Below are positions 1 through 6,852 of a stretch of 64,000 nucleotides of DNA, in pieces (within the stretch, counting starts at the first letter, position 1; the number at the start of each line of letters is the position of its first letter). Source of the DNA: Aliivibrio salmonicida LFI1238 (GTDB lineage Bacteria > Pseudomonadota > Gammaproteobacteria > Enterobacterales > Vibrionaceae); contig NC_011313.1 in assembly GCF_000196495.1 (NCBI RefSeq), positions 62,001-126,000 of the forward strand. Direction: 5' to 3'. Made by a program: the position numbers and the translations under genes. The notes under the pieces were generated by a model, which had not been told where the DNA came from, ran no database searches, and worked only from the letters and a program-made list of their open reading frames with translations.

Positions 1-400
1 GAACATGTTGAATAACTTCCACTTTAGCTGGTACAAATTCCAACTTTTCACTGATGTCTTTACCCATCGCATGCATCTCTAGACCGCAACACTTACAAGT
101 TTTATCTTTTATGTCGTGGATAATAACAGTACGCGGTAAGTCTTCAGGTAAGCGTTGGCGTTTTGGCTTTTGACGAGTGTAGGTAATCGTTTGTGTGTCA
201 TCATTTTCAATGATGATTTCTTCTTCTGTTTCATTGAATAAATCAAATTGAGTCGAGTCAGATTCACTGCTTTTACCAAAGCGCTGATGTTGAGCCAGCC
301 GAAATTGCTCTAGAAGACGGTTATATTTATTTTCAAGCTGAAGCACAAGTGCTTTCAGCTCGTCAATGGTATCAGGAAGTGGTTTTATTTTATCAGTCAT
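1..400 (-). CDS. tnpC: IS66 transposase TnpC, N-terminal part
   Basis: The first ~133 codons of the IS66 DDE transposase; the rest is beyond the window edge. It starts at the ATG whose complement ends at 400 and matches the full 495-residue TnpC of the copies at 32820, 43883 and 58237. The visible part covers the N-terminal leucine-rich coiled segment (residues ~5-45) and the start of the zinc-binding region (CKCCGLEMHAMG). It lies 71 bp downstream of tnpB. Confidence 0.95.
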   Translation of the reverse strand, partial: MTDKIKPLPDTIDELKALVLQLENKYNRLLEQFRLAQHQRFGKSSESDSTQFDLFNETEEEIIIENDDTQTITYTRQKPKRQRLPEDLPRTVIIHDIKDKTCKCCGLEMHAMGKDISEKLEFVPAKVEVIQHV

Positions 401-471
401 GTAGATGACTATATAACGATAATACAGGTAATCAATCGGTTGCCTCCTATTCTTGACTGAGAATCAACTAT

Positions 472-819
472 TTAAAGGGTTGTTTGATAATGTACCGGTT
501 GATGTCCTAAGATATCAAAACCTTGTAATAGCAGTGTCAGTTGCTGCTCTGATAATGCTAACGTATCGTTATTTATATTTCGTGGCCATTTGAAGCGGTC
601 TTCATCTAATCGCTTGTACCATAAAGCGAATCCTGTTTTATCCCAATACAATATTTTGAGTTTATCACGAGGCTTATTGCAAAATATAAATAGAGCATCA
701 CTAAACGGTGATAGTTGCATTTCTTGCTCAACAATCACGACAAGGCCATTAATGGCCTTGCGAAAATCGACAAAATCACGATGAAGATAAATGGTGGAAA
801 CATCAGTAAATACATTCAT
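472..819 (-). CDS. tnpB: IS66 accessory protein TnpB (IS66 Orf2)
   Basis: A 115-residue protein of the IS66 Orf2/TnpB family, with the typical opening about a D-x-R-K motif (VDFRKAINGLVVIVEQ) and the central LYWDKTGFALWYKRL block. In IS66 elements it is needed with TnpA and TnpC for transposition, but its biochemical role is not established. Its ATG overlaps the tnpA stop codon by 4 bp (ATGA), indicating translational coupling. The product is identical in copies 1, 3 and 4; copy 2 has Leu for Pro near the C-terminus (GHQLVHY). Confidence 0.95.
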   Translation of the reverse strand: MNVFTDVSTIYLHRDFVDFRKAINGLVVIVEQEMQLSPFSDALFIFCNKPRDKLKILYWDKTGFALWYKRLDEDRFKWPRNINNDTLALSEQQLTLLLQGFDILGHQPVHYQTTL

Positions 820-1130
820 GATTGATACCCTTTTAATAAGAGTCCTATCCAGTGAGGTTCAGTATTAGCTGGCAATGTTAATCGCAATTTTCCGATAGAA
901 AGTTGAATATCTGGTAATTGTGGAGTGGCGATGATAGTTGATGTTAACGCTTCTACTTTCAAGAAAGTAGAAGCGTTAATCTTTTGTTTCCATCGTGCTT
1001 TACGTGCACTAAATGTCTTTGGCAGAATATTATGGTTACGACAAAATTCAGCGGCACTAAGCTTGCTAGATTGCTGAGATTCAAATAGAGCGTGCCATTG
1101 CTCTGGTGTTCTCTTTTTATCTTTTTGCAT
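816..1130 (-). CDS. tnpA: IS66 accessory protein TnpA (Orf1), intact
   Basis: A 104-residue IS66 Orf1 protein with an N-terminal helix-turn-helix-like region (EQWHALFESQQSSKLSAAEF then FCRNHNILPKTFSARK), the layout of DNA-binding Orf1 proteins of this family. The frame is open here and in copy 4, but broken in copy 2 (98-bp deletion) and copy 3 (nonsense codon). It overlaps tnpB by 4 bp. A 36-bp palindrome lies inside the coding sequence. Confidence 0.93.
   Translation of the reverse strand: MQKDKKRTPEQWHALFESQQSSKLSAAEFCRNHNILPKTFSARKARWKQKINASTFLKVEALTSTIIATPQLPDIQLSIGKLRLTLPANTEPHWIGLLLKGYQS
944..979. repeat. 17-bp perfect inverted repeat inside tnpA
   Basis: Two 17-base arms (944-960 and 963-979) are exact reverse complements separated by only two bases, so this coding stretch can form a long hairpin in mRNA or a cruciform in DNA. 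The same structure is at 45914-45949 (copy 3) and 56651-56686 (copy 4). Copy 2 has lost it by a deletion ending at its right edge. Confidence 0.9.
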
Positions 1131-1211
1131 AATTACGTTCTCGTTAAATGAAAGATCGTAAGATACGCATAATGAATTTTATTTGTTAGGTGTAGTTCCC
1201 CGCACGCTTAC

Positions 1212-1469
1212 GCTGGTATGGCAATGAATGCGGTAAGTAAATTTACCTCGGCAGGATTAATCAACCCAATAATAAATCCATTGTGGAACAGTACAGCATT
1301 ACTTGATCATCACACTAATTGGTTCGGTCTTTTCGTTCATGTCATTTTTGGTTATACCGAAAAACCAAGTTTAGCTCAGTTAATTACTTACCTTGCCACA
1401 TTGAGTATCTTGTTTATCTTAACTAAGAAGCAAACACAAAAATTAACTCAAAAAACGACAACAAGTTAA
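1212..1469 (+). pseudogene. FTR1-family iron permease, 3' remnant
   Basis: An open frame runs straight out of the IS66 end (reading AGMAMNAVSKF...) for 85 codons to a TAA. The segment with INPIINPLWN, then FGYTEKPSLAQLITYLATL and a final hydrophobic helix, resembles the C-terminus of FTR1/EfeU-type high-affinity iron permeases. This is family recognition by eye. The N-terminal five or six membrane helices and the REXXE iron-binding motifs are missing, so the piece cannot function. The internal ATG at 1218 is not a plausible start because no ribosome binding site precedes it. The gene was cut by IS66 copy 1. Confidence 0.7.
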
Positions 1470-1490
1470 TCGATATTGACATTATAATCT

Positions 1491-1530
1491 TAAAAAACGG
1501 CACCTCTATAAAGAAGTGCCGTTTGATTAT
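1491..1530. terminator. bidirectional intrinsic terminator
   Basis: Stem of eight pairs (AACGGCAC at 1496-1503 with GTGCCGTT at 1516-1523), an A-run before it and T-rich sequence after it. It separates the convergent FTR1 remnant and the chitobiase gene. Confidence 0.85.
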
Positions 1531-1563
1531 TTAATGACTGTTTCTAATGTATTTCTAACTTAA

Positions 1564-4209
1564 TTATTTAACGCTAGTTACTCGGCTAACACGCTCGCCA
1601 GTAAATGATGCTGAACGAATTTGAACATCACCAGTTACTTTTGGTTTGTTCGCATTGTCATATGCAGCCCATGTTTTACCGCCATCTACAGAGTATTGTA
1701 GCGTTACACCTGGGAATGAAATGTTCATGCTTAGCTCGCCGTTTGCAATTTCTGCACCTGGGATTGGTAGACGATAATCAATACCCGCTCTTTCAAGCTT
1801 CGCTAATTCACGTTGACCCATAGTGTTTGCAAAGTTCGTCCAATCAGCAAGCTGTGCTTTCTTGTTCACTAGGTTTGTATCTAGAGAGTATTTAACACCT
1901 GCTTTGTATTCATTTTCCCAAGACGCTTCATGCCATGCACGCTCTGCTGCTGCAATGACACGTGGGAATACCATGTACTCATATTGCTCATCAGTACGTA
2001 CTGTCTCAGACCAAAGTTGCGCAGACAAACCGTAGAAAGGTTTCTTCGGTGTTACTGTGCCCGCACTTTCAAAGCCGTTACCGTCACGGTCAACGGATGT
2101 TTCCGCATTTTGAGGTAGGTTTTCTGGTGCGAAACCGAACATCTTACGAGTATCTGTTGCACGAGTTGCCCAGTAGTAGCCACGCTCTTTCGCATCAACT
2201 TCGTATGGGAAATCCATGTAAACATAATCAGGACTAGAAACAACTACGTCATAGCCTTTATCTGCCCATTCGTATGCTGAAGCACCGCCGCCCCAGTACA
2301 GAGTATCCCAGAAGTTTGCACGTACAGATTCAGTTGCAAATGCATCAGCGCCTTCAGAGTGTTTCAAGCCATCTTGCCATGCTTGGAAGTGTGGAATGCC
2401 TTGTTTAGCTGCGATTTTCGATACTTGCTCAGCAAAATGGCTTGGCAGGTGTTCGAAATCTGCAACTTCACCGCTTGCAATCAAAGACTGACATTGTGGT
2501 GATTTAGCAAATGGGAAATCTTGTTTAGATAGGTCTAAGTCACCTTTCCATCCGATTTTTTCTTCATCATTGATGTCTTGGAAACCAGCGTGAAGTTTGA
2601 TGTTTTTCGCTTCATCACCACCGAAGTGCCATGTTGATAAAGGAACACCAGCCGCTTTGTGCATTGCAGCAACTTCAGTGATGACTTTATCTACGAACGT
2701 TGCCGATGAATCTAAACATGGGTTGATGAAACTTTGTTTGTTGTAGAACTGAACCGTTGTTACGTTTGATTCGTCTTTTGGATCCATCAGACGATATTCG
2801 TTTGCTTCTTCCATCTTGCCTTCAGCAGCAAGACGAGTGTAACGCGCTTCCATTGACATTACTGCTGCACGTGAGTGAGCTGGCATATCGATTTCTGGAA
2901 TCACTTCAATGTTACGGTTTTTAGCGTACGTTAGGATCTCTAGGTAATCTTCTGTTGTGAAGAAACCAGAACCAAAGTTATCTGAATCAGCACCTGAACC
3001 TAGTTGAGGTAGTAGACATGATGTTTCTGACTCATCAAAACAACGATTACTACCGATGTCAGTTAGTTCAGGAAGACCAGGGATCTCTAAACGCCAGCCT
3101 TCATCATCTGTTAGGTGAAGGTGTAGTTTGTTAAGTTTGTAGGCTGCCATTTGGTCAACTGTCGCAAGAATCGCTTCTTTTGAGTGGAAGTTACGAGCAA
3201 CATCAACCATTACACCACGGTATTCAAAACGAGGAGCATCTTCCACGTTTAGTGTTGGGATTTCTGAGCTATCTAGGCTTACTAGTGCTAGTAAAGATTG
3301 AACGCCGTAGAATGCACCCGCTTCATCAAATGCAACAACCGTTGTTTTACCTTCAGTGACATCTAGTGTGTATGCGCCAGATACGCCATCTTTAAATTGG
3401 CTCTTATCAACCGCTACTGATACTGGGTATTCACCCGCCGTTTCTAGGCCTAGAAGTTCAGCACGTTGATTTAATGCTGCAAGTTGGTCTGCATCAATAC
3501 CGTTAGCTGTAATTGAAATACCTTTTGCTAAATCAACGGTTTTATTAGTTAGCGTTGTTTTTAAAGGTGTTGGAATAATATGAGAAGACGCGTCTACTTC
3601 AGCTACATCTGAGTTTTTCTCAAAACGAGTATTAGCTGTTGCCGTTACGTTATTATCAGCAAGTGTACGCTTTAGTTGAACACCGATAATTTCATCTACG
3701 TATTCACCAGTGTCTTCAGTATCTAAAGAAATAATATTACGAGCTTCTGCACCTGGTGCTGTTACGAATGCGCCCGGCATGAAGTCAGTTTCAAATAACT
3801 GCCAATATTCAGCAACCAGTGGAATAACGACTTCTTCACCAGCAGCAAAACCATCAAATTTATCTGTTGGTTCAAGTTTATGTAAGTCACCCGTTACACG
3901 AGTAATTTTAAATTGGTCATTTTCAACATCTAGAATTAAACGAATGCTGTGGAAATAGATTGTCCAATCACTTGAATCAACCGCAGCACCTGTATTGGTT
4001 AGCGTCATGTTTACTTTGTTACATGATGCAAATTCAGCTTGAAGATCTTTACAAGCAAGGCCGTCATCAGCACCTTGGTTAGTAATAACTGTGTAGTTAA
4101 CATCTAGATTTTCAGCCAATAGGTTAACTGTTGATTGCTCTGGCGTTGTTGATGAACATGCCGCTAAGCCTGCAAGGATAAGGGTCGATAAAAGCGTTTT
4201 TTTAAACAT
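1564..4209 (-). CDS. chb: beta-N-acetylhexosaminidase (chitobiase), GH20 lipoprotein
   Basis: An 881-residue exported chitobiase that releases N-acetylglucosamine from chitobiose and short chitin oligomers. The N-terminus is a lipoprotein signal (lipobox LAAC, Cys18). The order is then a carbohydrate-binding CHB_HEX domain (~30-180), a GH20b domain (~210-330), the GH20 TIM barrel (~335-780) with the catalytic Asp-Glu pair in HFGGDEAKN near residue 532, and a C-terminal Ig-like CHB_HEX_C domain. Length and order match Vibrio chitobiases (~880 aa). The gene stands alone with a terminator downstream and 525 bp of AT-rich DNA upstream. The likely site of action is the periplasm or outer membrane. 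I see no lesion. Confidence 0.95.
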   Translation of the reverse strand: MFKKTLLSTLILAGLAACSSTTPEQSTVNLLAENLDVNYTVITNQGADDGLACKDLQAEFASCNKVNMTLTNTGAAVDSSDWTIYFHSIRLILDVENDQFKITRVTGDLHKLEPTDKFDGFAAGEEVVIPLVAEYWQLFETDFMPGAFVTAPGAEARNIISLDTEDTGEYVDEIIGVQLKRTLADNNVTATANTRFEKNSDVAEVDASSHIIPTPLKTTLTNKTVDLAKGISITANGIDADQLAALNQRAELLGLETAGEYPVSVAVDKSQFKDGVSGAYTLDVTEGKTTVVAFDEAGAFYGVQSLLALVSLDSSEIPTLNVEDAPRFEYRGVMVDVARNFHSKEAILATVDQMAAYKLNKLHLHLTDDEGWRLEIPGLPELTDIGSNRCFDESETSCLLPQLGSGADSDNFGSGFFTTEDYLEILTYAKNRNIEVIPEIDMPAHSRAAVMSMEARYTRLAAEGKMEEANEYRLMDPKDESNVTTVQFYNKQSFINPCLDSSATFVDKVITEVAAMHKAAGVPLSTWHFGGDEAKNIKLHAGFQDINDEEKIGWKGDLDLSKQDFPFAKSPQCQSLIASGEVADFEHLPSHFAEQVSKIAAKQGIPHFQAWQDGLKHSEGADAFATESVRANFWDTLYWGGGASAYEWADKGYDVVVSSPDYVYMDFPYEVDAKERGYYWATRATDTRKMFGFAPENLPQNAETSVDRDGNGFESAGTVTPKKPFYGLSAQLWSETVRTDEQYEYMVFPRVIAAAERAWHEASWENEYKAGVKYSLDTNLVNKKAQLADWTNFANTMGQRELAKLERAGIDYRLPIPGAEIANGELSMNISFPGVTLQYSVDGGKTWAAYDNANKPKVTGDVQIRSASFTGERVSRVTSVK

Positions 4210-4734
4210 AAGATCAATTCCGTTATGAGTAATTAAATTTCAAATCTGGAATTACAATACAAAAGTTTTTTATCTTTAAAAATTAAGTAAATTCAAATTC
4301 ATCGTCTAAATCACACTAAATTGAATAATTCACGGTATAAATTAAAATAGTGGGATTTGCATCAACAAATAACAGAATGGAGTTTCATTTAAATTTGGCA
4401 ATCAAAAAAAATAAACGTGAAGTAGCTCTCAATAATAATTTCAAATAACGTAAGAGACTGATTTTTATTAGAAACACTTTGCATTTAATTGAACCTAAAA
4501 CGCTTATTTCCAGTGTAAATAAAGTTTAACAAGTTATGTCATTTTATTTCTAAAACAGTCAATTTTTCTTTTACACTCACTAATTGTTACAAATATTAAT
4601 AGCAATCGATTGGCATCTCAATTTAAAAAGAAAGCAATGTAACCTATAACAATTAAAGCGATCTAAATCACTTCATATCGACAAGAAAATCATTACTATA
4701 CAACTACAATGACAATCAGAACTGGATTTACATA
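4210..4734. other. divergent intergenic region, chitobiase / DUF1097 gene
   Basis: 525 bp, very AT-rich, with no open frame that looks coding. It must hold both divergent promoters. A CRP-like palindrome lies near the right end (separate entry). A weaker half-site, TGTGATTTAGAC on the minus strand around 4297-4315, faces the chitobiase gene but lacks a good second arm. Confidence 0.6.
4655..4674. promoter_or_regulatory. probable CRP-cAMP binding site
   Basis: The core GCGATCTAAATCAC matches the symmetric CRP consensus GTGATCTAGATCAC at 12 of 14 positions. It is centred about 70 bp before the DUF1097 gene start, a distance compatible with class I or II activation. The assignment is by eye. 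Confidence 0.6.
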
Positions 4735-5235
4735 ATGAGTGCACTTATCGCAATAGCTATTACAACAGGCATACTTTCAGGTGTGTGGGGTTGGGTAGCC
4801 GTCAGTTTAGGTTTATTAAGCTGGGCTGGATTTCTTGGTTGCACCACCTATTTCGCATCACCTATAAACGGTATAAAAGGCATTGGGTTAAGTATTGCAA
4901 CAAACCTAAGCGGTGTATTTTGGGCAATGGTAATCATTAAACTGTCATCAATGATGAGTTTAGAAATTATTGGCTATGTAATAACCGCGATTGTCGCTTT
5001 CTTTATGTGCGCGCAAGCAAAAAAATCTTGGTTAAATTTCATTCCGGGAACTTTCATTGGTTCATGCGCAACTTTCGCGTCCAATGGTAATTGGCAAGTA
5101 GTGATCCCTTCTCTTATTCTGGGTGTTTTCTTTGCTTACGCTATGAAGACATCTGGATTGTGGTTAAAAGAAAAATTAGACACAGAAAAGAATGAGGCAT
5201 TAGTTAATACGAAAGAATCATACCAGTCAAAATAA
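4735..5235 (+). CDS. ycdZ: DUF1097 inner-membrane protein (YcdZ-like)
   Basis: A 166-residue hydrophobic protein with about five to six membrane helices. The N-terminal stretch (IAITTGILSGVWGWVAVSLG, then LLSWAGFLGCT) is nearly the same as I recall for E. coli YcdZ, and FIPGTFIGSCATFASNG in the second half is also characteristic of DUF1097. The function of the family is unknown. The C-terminal ~25 residues are charged and cytoplasm-like. A CRP-like operator precedes it, suggesting catabolite control. It is followed by an unremarkable 150-bp gap and then a strong hairpin at 5390 belonging to the tRNA unit or shared with it. Confidence 0.85.
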   Translation: MSALIAIAITTGILSGVWGWVAVSLGLLSWAGFLGCTTYFASPINGIKGIGLSIATNLSGVFWAMVIIKLSSMMSLEIIGYVITAIVAFFMCAQAKKSWLNFIPGTFIGSCATFASNGNWQVVIPSLILGVFFAYAMKTSGLWLKEKLDTEKNEALVNTKESYQSK

Positions 5236-5389
5236 AGCATTATTTGAATAACATTAGTCTGCGGATAAAAATACCAAAGGCTTATGATAGTTAAATGTTA
5301 GATAATTGACGATTTTTTGAACTCATGTGAGTAATAAATTCAATCATAACGAACACGCTATCAAACTAAAAATACAGTATGACAGATAC

Positions 5390-5427
5390 AAAAACGCCGC
5401 TTGATATCGCTATCAAGCGGCGTTTTT
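5390..5427. terminator. strong bidirectional terminator
   Basis: A 17-pair stem (AAAAACGCCGCTTGATA with its complement) around a TCGC loop, with A-run and T-run on the two sides. It sits 5 bp past the tRNA-Asn gene and ends the leftward tRNA transcript. It can also stop rightward transcription from the DUF1097 gene. Confidence 0.92.
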
Positions 5428-5432
5428 AAAGG

Positions 5433-5508
5433 TGGCTCCCTTTGCTGGACTTGAACCAGCGACATACGGATTAACAGTCCGGCGTTCTACCAACTGAACT
5501 AAAAGGGA
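5433..5508 (-). tRNA. tRNA-Asn (GTT)
   Basis: 76 nt including an encoded CCA. The acceptor stem TCCCTTT pairs with AAAGGGA, the anticodon loop is CTGTTAA (anticodon GTT), and the T-loop reads GGTTCAAGTCC. Last of three tRNA genes on the minus strand. Confidence 0.96.
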
Positions 5509-5539
5509 ACAGGTATTACTTCTCTTAAAGAGAAAAAGA

Positions 5540-5615
<76 letters not shown>

Positions 5616-5663
5616 ACACTTTATCTTTTGTCATCATCAAGCTAATAGCTTGGCAATGGAATA

Positions 5664-5754
5664 TGGTGGAGGGATAGGGATTTGAACCCTAGAACCGCTA
5701 TTAACGGTTGCCGGTTTTCAAGACCGGTGCTTTCGACCACTCAGCCATCCCTCC
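5664..5754 (-). tRNA. tRNA-Ser (TGA)
   Basis: 91 nt with encoded CCA and the long variable arm of class II tRNAs. The acceptor stem GGAGGGA pairs with TCCCTCC, and the anticodon loop is CTTGAAA (anticodon TGA). First gene of the Ser-Thr-Asn transcript. Confidence 0.96.
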
Positions 5755-5914
5755 ACGGAACTCTATCTGAAGCGTCTGCTTCATCAAGTGATGTCGCGCA
5801 TTATAGAGAAAATGAGATCAGGCGCAAGTCTTTTTTGAAAAAAAATGTCCGTTTGATTAAAAGTAAACCTAACTGATTGTTTTTTATTTAAAATGAATAA
5901 ATAATCTCCAATTA

Positions 5915-6814
5915 TCATACCGTTATTGATGCGATACAGTTACGTCCTCTATCTTTAGCTTTGTATAACTGTTCATCTGCAGCCAATAATAATGAATACT
6001 CTGACTGATCATTATCATTTTCGATTAAGGCCACCCCAACACTAATACTTACTTTGCCATAAGAAGAGTGCTCATGAGTAATGTTCAAGTTATAAACACA
6101 TTCTCTTAATAATTCTGCGGTTTGATTTAATTGTTCAACATCGGTATCGAACTGAATTAAAGTAAACTCTTCACCGCCATATCGATACACTCTGTCAGTT
6201 TTTCTTTGTAGAGCTCCCATTAGAGCTCTAGATACACGCACGAGTACATCATCACCTGCCGAATGACCATAATTATCATTATAAAGTTTGAAGTGATCAA
6301 TATCGAACATGATAAGCCCAACGTTGGTCTTCAACCTGCGTCCTTCTGCCCACTTACTTTCTAAATCAAAATCAAACATGCGGCGGTTTAAAAGATTCGT
6401 TAATCCATCTAATGACGCGTGCTTTTCAAGTAAATCGGATTTCAATTTTAAAGCTAACTGATTACGTACACGTTTCTGCAAGATAACCGCATTAAACGGT
6501 TTGGTAATAAAATCAACAGCACCCAAATCTAATGCTCGAATTTCATCTTCTTTTGAATGATTCACCGTAATAACGATGATAGGGATATCTTTTGTTTTAT
6601 CGTCATTTTTTAGTCTTTCAATGACTTCAAAGCCCCCCATCACTGGCATATGAATATCAAGTAAGACCAAATCAATACTTTCATTCAAAATAACATCAAG
6701 AGCTTCAGCCCCATTTTGAGTTAAAATGGACGGTAACGGCTTTAATAGATGATGCAATACCTGACGACTGACTGGATCATCTTCAACAATTACTATTTTT
6801 TGTTCGCTTAACAT
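5915..6814 (-). CDS. response regulator diguanylate cyclase (REC-GGDEF)
   Basis: A 299-residue cytoplasmic protein that should make cyclic di-GMP when phosphorylated. The receiver domain (~5-120) has the acidic pair EDD at 11-13, phospho-acceptor Asp53 in LLDIHMP and the conserved Lys in TKPF. The GGDEF domain (~135-299) has an active-site GGEEF near residue 215, and RKTD five residues before it is a complete inhibitory I-site, so product feedback is likely. It lies 38 bp downstream of the hybrid kinase gene with no terminator between, so the two are probably one operon. The nearby giant surface protein and export genes suggest a biofilm or attachment output; that link is inference. Confidence 0.93.
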   Translation of the reverse strand: MLSEQKIVIVEDDPVSRQVLHHLLKPLPSILTQNGAEALDVILNESIDLVLLDIHMPVMGGFEVIERLKNDDKTKDIPIIVITVNHSKEDEIRALDLGAVDFITKPFNAVILQKRVRNQLALKLKSDLLEKHASLDGLTNLLNRRMFDFDLESKWAEGRRLKTNVGLIMFDIDHFKLYNDNYGHSAGDDVLVRVSRALMGALQRKTDRVYRYGGEEFTLIQFDTDVEQLNQTAELLRECVYNLNITHEHSSYGKVSISVGVALIENDNDQSEYSLLLAADEQLYKAKDRGRNCIASITV

Positions 6815-6852
6815 ACATCTTCACCTTTATCGTCTATCCAACTAACAGTAAT

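Larger units (their letters stand above)
1..1211 (-). mobile_element. IS66-family element, copy 1 (cut by window edge)
   Basis: The right part of an IS66-family element, tnpA-tnpB-tnpC reading leftward. The tnpA-side end is at 1211 and carries the terminal inverted repeat beginning GTAAGCGTGCGGGG, identical to the ends of the three other copies in the window. A complete copy is 2315 bp (see 43867-46181), so about 1.1 kb lies outside the window. The outer flank (1212 onward) is the interior of an FTR1 permease gene. Confidence 0.95.

Noticed and set aside
590..784. 64-codon plus-strand ORF found in every IS66 copy (also at 34497, 45560 and 56846)
   Set aside because: It lies wholly antisense to tnpB and is repeated only because the element is; no start signal.
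944..979. tnpA palindrome as an intrinsic terminator
   Set aside because: No T-run follows on either strand, and it lies inside a coding frame upstream of tnpB and tnpC.
4290..4320. CRP site for the chitobiase promoter
   Set aside because: Only one half-site is convincing (TGTGA on the minus strand); the second arm does not match.
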